Assembly (NCBI GenBank): GCA_023406895.1
Contig: JAEXTV010000023.1
Coordinates: forward strand, 124,001-188,000
Reading direction: 5' to 3'
DNA from: Bacillota bacterium
GTDB taxonomy: Bacteria; Bacillota; Clostridia; Christensenellales; SZUA-584
DNA length: 64,000 nt
Shown: positions 23,753 to 33,323 of the stretch, one piece after another
Numbering within the stretch: position 1 is the first letter of the stretch
Layout of the letters: each line of letters begins with the position of its first letter
Notes under the pieces: model-generated
What the model saw: only the letters and a program-made list of their open reading frames with translations
The model's database searches: none
What the model was told of the DNA's origin: nothing
Made by a program: the position numbers and the translations under genes

Positions 23753-24463
23753 ATGAACTTGATCGAAGCAAAGCAAATTCGCAAATCATTTCGGGGCCGC
23801 GAGGTGATAAAGGGCATTGATTTGCAGATACGGCGGGGAGAAATTCTCGCGATAATCGGCCCGAACGGTGCGGGTAAGTCCACAACACTTTACATGCTGC
23901 TTGGCATACTGCAGCCGGATGCCGGAGAGATTCATCGCTGGCGCACCGATTACAAAGCACATATCGGCGCGCAGCTCCAGTCCACTCCGTTTTTCGAAGG
24001 CTATACAGCGGAAGAAAACCTGACACTTTTCGCGGCGTTCTATCATGTGAAGCTCACGAAAGAGCATATTTACCAAAAGCTCAGAGACTGCGATTTGTTT
24101 GACGTCAGAAAGACGCCTGCCCTCCGTCTGTCGGGCGGGCAGCAAAAACAGCTGGCTATCGCAATCACAACCGTGCACAACCCTGAGCTTATCGTGCTGG
24201 ATGAACCCGCCGCCGGGCTGGACCCGCTCGCGCGGCACGACATACGGGATATGATCCGCAGACTCGCCAGCCAGAATGTGACCGTGGTCTTTTCCTCACA
24301 TGACATGGAAGAAGTCGCAAAAACCGCCGACCGTGTGATTCTAATAAACAAAGGTACTATTGTGGCAGAGGGAAAGCCAGATGATCTGCTTTTTAAGTGC
24401 CAGACGGAAAGCCTTGAAGATGTCTATATTCAGCTTACCGCCAGCGAAAACAGGAGGAACTAA
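23753..24463 (+). CDS. ABC transporter ATP-binding protein
   Basis: Start at ATG 23753, five bases after GGAGG, giving 236 residues; the in-frame ATG at 23741 overlaps the ribosome site. Walker A is GPNGAGKST, the signature RLSGGQQKQ, Walker B LIVLDEPAAGLD and the switch SSHDMEE. It belongs to the drug/peptide export group that works with ABC-2 permeases. It is directly followed by its permease and preceded by PadR operators, which suggests induction by a toxic compound. Confidence 0.95.
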   Translation: MNLIEAKQIRKSFRGREVIKGIDLQIRRGEILAIIGPNGAGKSTTLYMLLGILQPDAGEIHRWRTDYKAHIGAQLQSTPFFEGYTAEENLTLFAAFYHVKLTKEHIYQKLRDCDLFDVRKTPALRLSGGQQKQLAIAITTVHNPELIVLDEPAAGLDPLARHDIRDMIRRLASQNVTVVFSSHDMEEVAKTADRVILINKGTIVAEGKPDDLLFKCQTESLEDVYIQLTASENRRN

Positions 24464-24465
24464 AT

Positions 24466-25182
24466 ATGAAAACGATTTTTACATTGACACTCAAATCTGC
24501 CACACGCGATCCCTATCTGTTGTTCTGGTCATTGCTGCTGCCGATCGGCGGCACAGTGGCGCTCGGGCTGCTGATTCAAACACCCGAATACCCCAAGCAA
24601 ATACTCACAGGTATGATGGCGGTTAGTATGATGTTTTATGCCTTCATGACGACATCATATACGGTGCTGGCTCACCGTCGAAGAGGCGTTTACAACCTTA
24701 TGCGCGTAACGCCCATGCCGTTGTGGAAATATATTTTCAGCGTATCCGCCGCTTGGACGCTCACAGCCGTGTTATCGGGCCTGCTCGTACTGGCAGCCGG
24801 GACGCTCGTGTTTCAGTTTAGTATCAATGCATTCTCGCTTCTCAGCGTTCTGCCAACCGCCATGCTGGCCTGTCTTGGTTATGTATTCTTAAGCTTCTTC
24901 GTGGCAGGCCTGAGCCGTACCGAGGGCAGCATCAGCATGATTACCAACGTGATCTCGTTACCGCTGATGTTTTTAAGTGACGCGTTCTATTCTCTCAGCT
25001 CCGCGCCGACATGGATACAGGCGATCAGCCGGTTTAATCCGTTTCAATGGTTTGTGACCGCATTACGTAGCGCTCTTGACTGGCAAGGCCATAACTATAT
25101 CATCAGCATACTGATTTTAGCGGGACTATGCATTGCAGCACTGGGGTTGGCTGTACGCACATTTAAATATTCGGACACATAA
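24466..25182 (+). CDS. ABC-2 type permease
   Basis: A 238-residue membrane protein with six predicted helices and the short ABC-2 layout; the ATG follows AGGAGG and lies two bases after the ATPase stop. The pattern YTVLAHRRRGVYNLMRVTPMPLWKY and LPLMFLSDAFYSL is typical of DrrB/YadH-like exporters. It forms the transmembrane half of the PadR-controlled exporter. Substrate unknown. Confidence 0.92.
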   Translation: MKTIFTLTLKSATRDPYLLFWSLLLPIGGTVALGLLIQTPEYPKQILTGMMAVSMMFYAFMTTSYTVLAHRRRGVYNLMRVTPMPLWKYIFSVSAAWTLTAVLSGLLVLAAGTLVFQFSINAFSLLSVLPTAMLACLGYVFLSFFVAGLSRTEGSISMITNVISLPLMFLSDAFYSLSSAPTWIQAISRFNPFQWFVTALRSALDWQGHNYIISILILAGLCIAALGLAVRTFKYSDT

Positions 25183-25207
25183 TAAAGGCACAAAAGCGCT
25201 CATTTTC

Positions 25208-25268
25208 GTGGACTGAACCCCGCCGAATCGACACAAGTAAAAAAACCTGCCGCAGGGATTCAGTCCAC
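25208..25268. repeat. Long-armed inverted repeat after the ABC operon
   Basis: Arms GTGGACTGAACCC (25208-25220) and GGGATTCAGTCCAC (25255-25268) pair over 13 positions with one bulge around a 34-base loop. A TTGTTTTTT follows at 25274, so it may act as a terminator of the exporter operon, or be a small mobile-repeat remnant. Confidence 0.6.
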
Positions 25269-25332
25269 TGGCGTTGTTTTTTAAAGCAGCGTCAGTTTTT
25301 TGCTATTACGTTCATGGGTATAGAAATGGGCT

Positions 25333-25827
25333 CTAAACCCGCACGCCGAGTATGTGGATAAACCGCATCTTTAAAAACTGATAGGAGGACAGCGCGCGGT
25401 CGAGGCTGTCGTACGTGTGCGCCGCGACATAGATGCCGTCGAGCCCCAATCCCTTTTCAATATCCACGATCACCTGTGTGTGCGTAAAACGCGCGGACGT
25501 GTCCGCAAACTGCGAAATATCCCCCGGCTGAACCGCGTCGATGGAAACCTCCTCGCCGACAGGGCCCGGGCCCGATTTCCGCGTGAGAAAATTCAAAAGA
25601 TATGGTACGCCCGTCCACGACGGCGAATGATTGTTCGCGCCGTAATAATACCACCCGAAGGTCGGCTTATGGTTCATCACGCCGCTGCCCGCGTATAGGC
25701 ACTGCGACGCGAAGTTCGTACAGTCACCGCCAAGGCCGTCGTAGTCATAATACTTCGGGTTGCGCGCGAGGGCCCATTGCCGCGCGTAAGCAACCGCCGA
25801 ATCGCGGTCATACGTCTTAAGCGCCAT
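25333..25827 (-). CDS. Putative amidase-domain (Amidase_6-like) protein
   Basis: A 164-residue protein without a signal peptide. The Cys motif GGDCTNFASQCLYAGSGVM, the GWYYYGANNHSPSW stretch and the FTHTQVIVDI His motif match the putative amidase domain (Pfam Amidase_6), a papain/NlpC-like cysteine peptidase fold seen in clostridial and bacillar proteins. Cys is in DCTNF, and His in THTQV. The start is ATG 25827 after AAAGGAG. These domains normally form the C-terminus of secreted proteins; here it is stand-alone and apparently cytoplasmic, which is worth noting. Confidence 0.82.
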   Translation of the reverse strand: MALKTYDRDSAVAYARQWALARNPKYYDYDGLGGDCTNFASQCLYAGSGVMNHKPTFGWYYYGANNHSPSWTGVPYLLNFLTRKSGPGPVGEEVSIDAVQPGDISQFADTSARFTHTQVIVDIEKGLGLDGIYVAAHTYDSLDRALSSYQFLKMRFIHILGVRV

Positions 25828-25882
25828 AAGCAAGCTCCTTTCGTATGTTTCTTTATCTTATGCGAATGGAGCTGCGAGTGAC

Positions 25883-27973
25883 TTATGCCTTACCAAATTC
25901 CTTTCCTGCCGCGGTGTATGCCTGTTCATAAAGATACAGCTGGCTGTTGATCTTCTTCTCGTCCTCCGGAGCCGTCTGGCGCCGATACGAGCCGTCTCGC
26001 ATCAGCACACGCGCTTTCACATTGTCATGAAACACCGTTTTCATCATGGCCTCAATGCGCGCCGCAATCGCCGCATCGAGCACAGGGCAGGCCACCTCAA
26101 TGCGCCGCTCGGTGTTGCGCGTCATCCAGTCCGCCGACGAAATGTATATGCGCTTTCGCGGCCCTTCGCCGAAGCAGTAAACGCGCGAATGCTCGAGAAA
26201 CCGCCCCACAACGCTGACCACCGTGATGTTGTCGGTCTCGTCCGGCACGCCCGGCCGCAGGCAGCAGATGCCGCGGATGATGAGCCGTATGGTCACGCCT
26301 GCTTTGGAAGCTTCGATGAGCTTGTCGATAATGTCTTTATCGGTCAGTGAGTTGAACTTGGCAAACACCATTGCGTTTTCTCCTTTTTGCGCATGCTCAA
26401 TCTCCGTTTGTATCAGTCTGATGATCGAACAGCGCATGGAGTGCGGGGCCACCAGCAAATGCCGGTAGGTGCCCTGAACATTGTTAACAAGAATGTCGTT
26501 AAAAAGCGCCACCGCGTCCAGCCCGATTTCGGGGTTCGCCGTGATCAGCGATAGGTCGGTATACTGGCGGGCGGTGCGTTCGTTGTAGTTGCCCGTGCCG
26601 ATCTGTGAAATGTATTGGATACTCTTGTCCGTCTTTCGCGTGATCAGCGTCACCTTGCAGTGCACCTTGCAGGTATCGATGCCGTATATCACACGGCAGC
26701 CCGCCTCAGAGAGCCGTGTGGCCCATTCAATATTGTCCTCTTCGTCAAAGCGCGCGCGCAGTTCCACCACCGCGGTTACATCCTTGCCGTTTTCCGCCGC
26801 TCTAATCAGGCTGCGAATGATCTCTGATTCCTTACCCACGCGGTATAACGTAATTTTGATCGATACCACAGCCGGGTCATCCGCCGCTTCATAGAGCAGC
26901 CGGATAAACGGCCGCATCGATTCAAACGGATACGCGAGCAGCAGATCACGCGTTATCGCCTGCGCCATCATACTTTCTTCGGGTCTCAAGTGATTCGGGG
27001 TCTGCGGAACCAGCGGTTCAAACAGCAGCTTATTCCGCTGCACTTCAGTCAGCGTGTCCTCGATCTTTGGCACATGCGACAGGTCAATCGGGCTTTTGGT
27101 GATGAATACCCGGTTTAAGTCGAGGTTTAATTTCTTGCAGATATAGCGGATAAATTCTTTCTTGAGTTTGCCTTGAATCTCCAGTCTTACGGGCGCAAGC
27201 TTCACGCGTTTCTTAAGCAGCTCCTTCATGGTAAACCGAAAATCCGTATCCTCATCGAACATTGTCGTATCGGTGATGATGTCGGCATTGCGCGTCACGC
27301 GGAAGACCATTTTATCAAGCATATCGTGGCTGCCAAACATCATATCCGCATAATGAAAGATGATGTCCTCCGCGAGCACATAGCGGGTTCCCGGCCCAGG
27401 CAGCATCACCACACGGCTGAAAGCGCCCACGGCGGGAATGATACCGAAGCTCGTATCATGGTGGCTTTCAAAGTATACACCGATATAGATGCCCTTATTG
27501 ACGAGAAACGGGAAAGGATGCCGGTTGTCGATAATCTGCGGTGAAAGCAGCGGATAGATCTCACGTGTGTAATAATCTTTGATAAACCCTTCGTCCTGCT
27601 CATTAAGCTCGCTCATATTGAGGCAGCGGATGTTATACCGGGCCAGCTTTTTAACGCATGAGAAGTAAACCGCATCTTTATGCGATACCAGCTGACGCAC
27701 CTGCTTTAAGAGCGAGCTGATCTGTTCTTTGGGCGACAGTCCCGTCTTGTTATCCACAGGCGGACTTTTGAGCAGCGTCTGATCCTGCAGGCTGCCGACG
27801 CGGATCATGAAAAATTCGTCGAGATTGTTCATGAATATCGAGATATATTTGAGACGCTCAAAAACGGGAACGCTGATGTCCGCCGCCTCTTCGAGCACAC
27901 GCTCGTTAAACTTAAGCCAGCTCAGTTCACGGTTGATATACAGCGACTCAACCATCTTTGCCTTTTTGTTCAT
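25883..27973 (-). CDS. ppk: Polyphosphate kinase 1
   Basis: A 696-residue PPK1, normal length. It opens with YINRELSWLKFNERVLEEA. The autophosphorylated histidine is expected in TCKVHCKVTLI, with a second active-site His in RFLEHSRVYCFGEG followed by ISSADWMTRNTERRIEVA. It makes polyphosphate from ATP reversibly. Its ATG overlaps the stop of ppx by four bases (ATGA), so it is the second gene of the ppx-ppk operon. Confidence 0.97.
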   Translation of the reverse strand: MNKKAKMVESLYINRELSWLKFNERVLEEAADISVPVFERLKYISIFMNNLDEFFMIRVGSLQDQTLLKSPPVDNKTGLSPKEQISSLLKQVRQLVSHKDAVYFSCVKKLARYNIRCLNMSELNEQDEGFIKDYYTREIYPLLSPQIIDNRHPFPFLVNKGIYIGVYFESHHDTSFGIIPAVGAFSRVVMLPGPGTRYVLAEDIIFHYADMMFGSHDMLDKMVFRVTRNADIITDTTMFDEDTDFRFTMKELLKKRVKLAPVRLEIQGKLKKEFIRYICKKLNLDLNRVFITKSPIDLSHVPKIEDTLTEVQRNKLLFEPLVPQTPNHLRPEESMMAQAITRDLLLAYPFESMRPFIRLLYEAADDPAVVSIKITLYRVGKESEIIRSLIRAAENGKDVTAVVELRARFDEEDNIEWATRLSEAGCRVIYGIDTCKVHCKVTLITRKTDKSIQYISQIGTGNYNERTARQYTDLSLITANPEIGLDAVALFNDILVNNVQGTYRHLLVAPHSMRCSIIRLIQTEIEHAQKGENAMVFAKFNSLTDKDIIDKLIEASKAGVTIRLIIRGICCLRPGVPDETDNITVVSVVGRFLEHSRVYCFGEGPRKRIYISSADWMTRNTERRIEVACPVLDAAIAARIEAMMKTVFHDNVKARVLMRDGSYRRQTAPEDEKKINSQLYLYEQAYTAAGKEFGKA

Positions 27974-28884
27974 ACGTCCCCCTGCATCAGCACTTTTTCA
28001 ATCAGATACCCTTCTCGCACACCGTATTTTGAGAGCACGATGTACTTCACTCCGGTTCTTTCCGCCACCGCAAGCAGCGCGATCAGCCCAGGTATCATCA
28101 CATGGATTCGCTCAGCCATCAGTTTGGAGATGAGGTCGAAATGTCCGCTGCCTTGTGTCAGGTATTCAAGCAGCGACGCCAAATCGTCCGTACTGTATGT
28201 ATATCCATTTTTCTCTTCTGTGTGGTACACGGCTTTGTGAAGCTTAGCCGCTGCGCGCGCCGTGCCGCCGATCGCATGCATGGTATCGCAGCCTGTAGAC
28301 CCCGCCCATTTAACGATGTCCAAATGGCCGTTCATCGCCAGCTGCATTTTCTCTATCTCAGCGGCTTCCGGGCGTATGCCCGCCACGTGATCCTGATAAA
28401 GCCTCAGCGATCCCGTCGGCAGGCTTGCGCTGTTCGTCAGCTTCGCATTTTGAATATGGATGAGCTCGGTGCTTCCGCCGCCGATATCCACCGCCAATCC
28501 ATCGTTCAAGCCGAGCAGCTTCACCAGCGCCAGATAATCGTAATACGCTTCGCGCTGCCACGACATCAGATCGACGGCAACGCCTGTCTCCCGCTGTATT
28601 GCCAAAGCCACGTCATTCGCGTTTGTAACGCCGCGCAGCGATGCGGTGGCGAAGCACAGCACCTGTGCCTCCATGGCGTCCGCTTTCTTTTTGAGAGCCG
28701 CAACCACCTCAACCGATTTGGCGATGCCCGCGTGCGAAACGCTTTTCTTCTGTATGTAGCTCAGTATGCCCAGCATTTCCTTGCTTTTTTTCAGCCGTTT
28801 CATCTGTCCGCCGGACAGATCGTAAATGGCCATGTTCACGGAGTTGGAACCAAAATCGATCACGGCGTAGGTCTGTATGCTCAT
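27970..28884 (-). CDS. ppx: Ppx/GppA exopolyphosphatase
   Basis: A 304-residue protein of the sugar-kinase/Hsp70 actin-like fold: phosphate loop IDFGSNSVNMAIYDL, second loop AVDIGGGSTELIHI, then AIGGTARAAAKLH. This is the short, single-module form common in Gram-positive bacteria. It degrades polyphosphate or pppGpp. Translation is coupled to the downstream ppk gene. The region 28885-29340 upstream holds no gene I can support. Confidence 0.95.
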   Translation of the reverse strand: MSIQTYAVIDFGSNSVNMAIYDLSGGQMKRLKKSKEMLGILSYIQKKSVSHAGIAKSVEVVAALKKKADAMEAQVLCFATASLRGVTNANDVALAIQRETGVAVDLMSWQREAYYDYLALVKLLGLNDGLAVDIGGGSTELIHIQNAKLTNSASLPTGSLRLYQDHVAGIRPEAAEIEKMQLAMNGHLDIVKWAGSTGCDTMHAIGGTARAAAKLHKAVYHTEEKNGYTYSTDDLASLLEYLTQGSGHFDLISKLMAERIHVMIPGLIALLAVAERTGVKYIVLSKYGVREGYLIEKVLMQGDV

Positions 28885-29340
28885 CGATATCTTCCAGCGC
28901 TTTCATATCAATGCGACATTCCTTTCGGATGCCCTGCATTCATGCATCTCACGAACTGTCCATTGGTGCGCATGCATGGTGTGAGGGTCATCCAATCCGG
29001 CTTTTATACTCAATTAATGAACCGTTCTCACCGAATTGTTGCTGTCGCTTTTATCATGTCCTCTTTGATGAGTCCCTCATGCATCATTTTATGCGCCACG
29101 AAAAAACGGCAAGTTCACTCGCAGAGCATTTTTTTCTTACACCTCATAATAAGCATGATTGTAAATGAGAGTATCACGGAGTGTAATTTGTTTATGAACA
29201 TTGTATTCGGCCCGGCTCGCTTTGCTTCATTGAATGCACCAATTCACCAGTTCCGTCCTGAATGGATAAAATAATACAAGGCGCACAGTTATGTCTATGT
29301 GGATCGGTACCCTGCAAGATTTTTAAGGAGGTGTATAGCT

Positions 29341-30312
29341 TTGAAATTCGTATCCTTGGGAACATCGCCGAACATGCAGCTGCCCTTGCTTGCGGGCTTT
29401 CAAAAGCTCGGATTTGAGACAGGCTGCTTCCCGTACCACAGCTGGATGGATCTTGACGAAAGCGAAGGATGCAAATTGCTCACAGAATGTTTTGACGATA
29501 CAAAGTCTGAATATTTCATCCTCTGCGGGGACGCGCCCAAATATTTCGGCATCATCCCCGAACTGTGCAAGCGGCTTGGCACAGGCTTCATTTACTGGGC
29601 CACCGAGGACCCCGTCGGTTTTAACGACACATTGTTTTTCGCTCAAAACGCCGACTATGTTTTCACCACAACGCAGGAGTGCATTCCCGTCTACCGGCAG
29701 CACGGCATAGACGCCCGTTTGCTGCTTTTCGCGTGCAACCCCGGGTTCCATCAAGCCGGGCAGTACAACGCCGATTATGATGTTGATCTTGCTCTCGCCG
29801 CAAGCTTTTACAGCCAGGAAGCGCGAATAAGAGGGCTGGATATTATATTGGATGCCGCCAAAGAAAGCGACAGCAGCTTTAAGGTTTGGGGCACGGGATG
29901 GCTCAGAAAATCCGGACAGGACCGGCTCGGAAACCCCAAATACTATCGCGGCTACCTGCCGAATGCCCACCTCCCCGATTTGTGCGCCAGCGCCAGAATC
30001 ATTCTTGGCATTCAATGTGACGATTCATCCGAAACGCAGACGTCCATGCGGCCGTACGAAGTGCTCGGCTGCCGCGGTTTTCATTTAACGCAATGGACAA
30101 AAGCGACGGTGAGCCTGTTTGAAGACGGCAAGCACCTTGTCACCGCAGGCACCAAAGAAGAAGCGCTCGATAAGATCCGCTTCTATCTGTCTCATCCCGA
30201 TGAACGCTGCAAAATCGCTTTGCAGGGGCAGCAGTATGTGTACGCTCACCACACGTATGAACAGCGCGTCAGAGACGTGATTCTCCCGAGGTTAACGCTG
30301 ACAGCCAAGTAA
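29341..30312 (+). CDS. CgeB-like glycosyltransferase
   Basis: The start is TTG 29341, preceded at six bases by AAGGAGGTG; an in-frame ATG 14 codons upstream has no ribosome site. The 323 residues show a Rossmann-like N-terminus (LKFVSLGTSPNMQLPLLAGF) and the glycosyltransferase family 4-like C-terminus of CgeB proteins (GYLPNAHLPDLCASARIILGIQ, SMRPYEVLGCRGFHLT, HLVTAGTKEEALDKI). CgeB is named for spore-crust maturation; the family transfers sugars to surface structures. It is a single gene. Acceptor unknown. Confidence 0.85.
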   Translation: MKFVSLGTSPNMQLPLLAGFQKLGFETGCFPYHSWMDLDESEGCKLLTECFDDTKSEYFILCGDAPKYFGIIPELCKRLGTGFIYWATEDPVGFNDTLFFAQNADYVFTTTQECIPVYRQHGIDARLLLFACNPGFHQAGQYNADYDVDLALAASFYSQEARIRGLDIILDAAKESDSSFKVWGTGWLRKSGQDRLGNPKYYRGYLPNAHLPDLCASARIILGIQCDDSSETQTSMRPYEVLGCRGFHLTQWTKATVSLFEDGKHLVTAGTKEEALDKIRFYLSHPDERCKIALQGQQYVYAHHTYEQRVRDVILPRLTLTAK

Positions 30313-30659
30313 TCAAGGGTGTATGAAACCCGACCGCATTTTGAAGATATTTTGGCACAAGGCATTACACTCCCCCCGTCACCAAATTACTCATCTCATC
30401 CTGTTGCCTAATGGCTTGTGTTTTTCATGAAATCTCATATTGCCATATAATCCATAACGCATAAAGCGACACAGCGGGCAGCGATCAGGCATCGAAAAAT
30501 TATCATCGTAATAAAACCACATCGGCGGCATTTTTTTATTGGATTGCGGATAGCAAAATGATTATGCGTGAGTGTATTTTGGCGCTTACGCGGGATTGAA
30601 CAAATAAATGAATTTATTCAGGTCATGACATAGGCTTTTATATGATCAAAATTCGTAAG

Positions 30660-31172
30660 TTACAGTTTGTGTGTAAACAGCGGTTTATAAACGAGCCTGT
30701 CTTCCTCGCGCGTGCTTTCAAACAGGATCACTTCGTTTATCTCAAAGTCTTTTCGCGGCGCGGCTATTGCGCTTAAATCAAACCCGCCAAACGGGCGGAA
30801 CTGGCGCACGAGCGTGATATGCGGTTTAAACGCGCGCGCCTCGGCCTCAAAGCCGCATGGCTCCAGCGCCGCCTCAAGGCTTTGATGAAGGGCGGAGAGC
30901 TTTGTTAGCTCCCCGCCCACCTTGGCCGATATAATATCGCGTCCGAATACCTGCATGCCCTCGCACGAAAGCGCAACCGCACCGGGCTTTGCGTGCGTGA
31001 TGGCATCGCTGATGGCCCTGACCTTGCCGGGAGGTACGTCACCTAAAAACTTCAGCGTCATGTGCAGATTCGCCTCAGCCGTAAAGTTGCCTTTGCCGTG
31101 CTTTTTGAGCTCATGCTGAAGCGCGGTCAGGTACCGCTCGCAGCCTGTTTTCGCGCCGATAAACAAACGCAT
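30660..31172 (-). CDS. thpR: RNA 2',3'-cyclic phosphodiesterase (LigT/ThpR family)
   Basis: A 170-residue 2H phosphoesterase with the two catalytic motifs HMTL (His37) and HITL (His118), and usual length. It opens 2',3'-cyclic phosphate ends of RNA. It is 16 bases downstream of htpG, in the same transcript. No terminator is obvious in the 30313-30659 gap, which holds no gene. Confidence 0.93.
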   Translation of the reverse strand: MRLFIGAKTGCERYLTALQHELKKHGKGNFTAEANLHMTLKFLGDVPPGKVRAISDAITHAKPGAVALSCEGMQVFGRDIISAKVGGELTKLSALHQSLEAALEPCGFEAEARAFKPHITLVRQFRPFGGFDLSAIAAPRKDFEINEVILFESTREEDRLVYKPLFTHKL

Positions 31173-31188
31173 GGCTTTTCCTTTCTTC

Positions 31189-33069
31189 TCAGCCCATCAG
31201 CTTGCAGATGTTGTTGCTGAACAAGAGCGGGTCTTCCACACTAAGGCCCTCCATCAGCAGCGCCTGGTTATAGAGCAGATCCGTATAGAGCTTGAATTTT
31301 TCCTCATCGTTCGCAAACGCATCCTTGAGCGCGGCGTATACGCTGTGGCCCGGATTGAGCTCCAGCACCTTTTCCGCCGTGATATTCGGGTTGCCCGGCA
31401 TCGTCTTGAGTATCTTTTCCATCTCGATGGATACCTGCCCCTCGCTGATCAGGCATACCGGGTGGGATTTAAGCCTCTTGCTGATGCGGATGTCCTTCAC
31501 CTTGCCTGCGAGCAGCTCCTTCATCTTGTCAAACAGCGCTTTGTCGTCCTGCGCCTGCGTTTCGGCTTCCTTCTTTTCCTCATCGGAATCGAGGCCGACG
31601 TCGCTCGCGGAGACGGATTTGAACTCTTTGTCGTTGTACTTCATCAGCACCTGTATCGCGAATTCGTCCACATCCTCGGTCAGATAGAGTATCTCGTAGC
31701 CCTTGTCGAGCACCATCTCTGTTTGGGGCATCTTGCCGATGCGCTCGATGGAATCTCCCGCCGCGTAGTAAATGAACTTCTGATCATCCTTCATGCGGTC
31801 CACATATTCCTGCAGCGTCACGAGCTTTTTCTCGGACGACGAGTAGAACATCAGCAGATCCTGCAGATCGTCCTTATCCATCCCGAAGCTGTTGTAGGTG
31901 CCGAACTTAAGCTGCCGTCCGAACGACTGATAAAACGCCTCGTACTTCTCGCGGTCGTTTTTCAGCAGGTTTTCCAGCTCCGATTTGATCTTGTTCTTTA
32001 TGTTCTTTGCAATCAGCTTGAGCTGGCGGTTGTGCTGCAGCAGCTCGCGCGATATATTGAGCGAGAGGTCGTCCGATTCGACCATGCCGCGCACGAAGCT
32101 GAAATAATCGGGCAGCAGATCGGGGCATTTGTTCATAATCAGCACGCCGTTCGCGTAAAGCTCAAGCCCTTTTTCATACTCCTTGGTATAAAAATCGTAC
32201 GGCGTTTTTTCGGGGATGAACAATATCGCGTTGTAGCGCACCGAGCCTTCCGTTTTGATGTGCAGATGGGCCGCGGGTTTATCAAACCCAAAATGCTTTT
32301 CCGAGTAGAACTGCTCATAATCCTCGTCGGTCAGCTCACTTTTGTTTTTACGCCAGATCGGCACCATGCTGTTGAGTATCTGCTCTTCCACAACGGTTTC
32401 ATACGCGTCTTTTTCGCCTTCCTTGGGTCGGCTTTCGGCTATATCCATTTTGATGGGATAGCGAATAAAATCCGAATACTTTTTCACAAGCGCGCGCAGC
32501 CGATATTCCTCAAGGAACTCATCGTAGTTCTCGTCTTCGGCGTTTTCCTTGATATGCAGAGTGATTTCGGTGCCGACGTTCTCCTTGGCACACGGTTCAA
32601 CCGTATAGCCGCTCTCCCCTTCGGATTCCCATTTCCAGCCCTCTTCGCTGCCGAGCGCGCGGCTGACCACGCTCACTCTGTCGGCCACCATAAACGCGGA
32701 ATAAAAGCCCACGCCGAACTGGCCGATGATATCGTAACCATCCTTAATTTCGTGTTCTTTCTTAAAATTCAGCGTGCCGCTCTTGGCGATGGTTCCAAGG
32801 TTATCCTCGAGCTCTTCTTTGGTCATGCCGATACCGGTATCGATGATGCGAAGCGTTCGGCTGGCTTTGTTCGGGATCAGTCGGATATAATAATCCGCAC
32901 TGTTGAAGCTAATGGACTCGTCCGACAGCGCCTTGTAATAGATCTTGTCGATCGCGTCGCTGGCGTTAGAAATGAGCTCGCGGAGGAAAATCTCCTTGTG
33001 CGTATAAATTGAGTGAATCATGAGATTCAGCAGCTGCTTTGATTCGGCTTTAAACTGCTTTTTAGCCAT
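31189..33069 (-). CDS. htpG: Molecular chaperone HtpG (Hsp90)
   Basis: A 626-residue Hsp90. The N-terminal ATPase carries IHSIYTHKEIFLRELISNASDAIDKI, the DTGIGMTKEEL motif and the lid GQFGVGFYSAFMVADRV. Start is ATG 33069 after AAGGAG; the longer frame would start with GTG. It is preceded by a CIRCE element and a sigma-A promoter, so HrcA heat-shock control is likely. It is followed by thpR. Confidence 0.98.
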   Translation of the reverse strand: MAKKQFKAESKQLLNLMIHSIYTHKEIFLRELISNASDAIDKIYYKALSDESISFNSADYYIRLIPNKASRTLRIIDTGIGMTKEELEDNLGTIAKSGTLNFKKEHEIKDGYDIIGQFGVGFYSAFMVADRVSVVSRALGSEEGWKWESEGESGYTVEPCAKENVGTEITLHIKENAEDENYDEFLEEYRLRALVKKYSDFIRYPIKMDIAESRPKEGEKDAYETVVEEQILNSMVPIWRKNKSELTDEDYEQFYSEKHFGFDKPAAHLHIKTEGSVRYNAILFIPEKTPYDFYTKEYEKGLELYANGVLIMNKCPDLLPDYFSFVRGMVESDDLSLNISRELLQHNRQLKLIAKNIKNKIKSELENLLKNDREKYEAFYQSFGRQLKFGTYNSFGMDKDDLQDLLMFYSSSEKKLVTLQEYVDRMKDDQKFIYYAAGDSIERIGKMPQTEMVLDKGYEILYLTEDVDEFAIQVLMKYNDKEFKSVSASDVGLDSDEEKKEAETQAQDDKALFDKMKELLAGKVKDIRISKRLKSHPVCLISEGQVSIEMEKILKTMPGNPNITAEKVLELNPGHSVYAALKDAFANDEEKFKLYTDLLYNQALLMEGLSVEDPLLFSNNICKLMG

Positions 33070-33096
33070 TCTCACCGTCTCCTTTTTGCGATGTTG

Positions 33097-33123
33097 TTAG
33101 CACTCTTGTGTCCTGAGTGCTAA
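33097..33123. promoter_or_regulatory. CIRCE element (HrcA operator) of htpG
   Basis: TTAGCACTC-N9-GAGTGCTAA, perfect nine-base arms, identical to the classical CIRCE. It lies 28 bases before the htpG start and just downstream of its -10 box. Confidence 0.95.
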
Positions 33124-33127
33124 CGGT

Positions 33128-33156
33128 ATTTTAGCACCATTTGGATAGCATTTCAA
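33128..33156 (-). promoter_or_regulatory. htpG promoter
   Basis: Minus strand TTGAAA (complement of 33151-33156), 17-base spacer, TAAAAT (complement of 33128-33133), immediately upstream of the CIRCE element. Confidence 0.8.
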
Positions 33157-33278
33157 CACTTCAAATGCGCAGAAGAATAATAATTTACATTTTATTCGAA
33201 TTTGACAATCTGATTTAGAGCCTTGCGTGTCGTAGATGCTTTCTTGAAATTCTGTCATACCCAGAATGACTCAAACAA

Positions 33279-33308
33279 TAAAAAACCGCCTGATTTCTCA
33301 AGCGGCGA
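33279..33308 (-). terminator. Terminator of the SH3/lipoprotein operon
   Basis: Minus strand CCGC-TTGA-GAAA-TCAG-GCGG hairpin followed by TTTTTT, 16 bases after the lipoprotein stop. Confidence 0.85.
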
Positions 33309-33323
33309 TTGTATTGCAATGTT

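Noticed and set aside
28102..29274. 390-codon plus-strand frame
   Set aside because: Mostly antisense to ppx and running into a gap without coding character.
31171..33012. 613-codon open frame on the plus strand
   Set aside because: It is exactly antisense to htpG, which has all Hsp90 motifs; long shadow frames are common opposite GC-rich genes.
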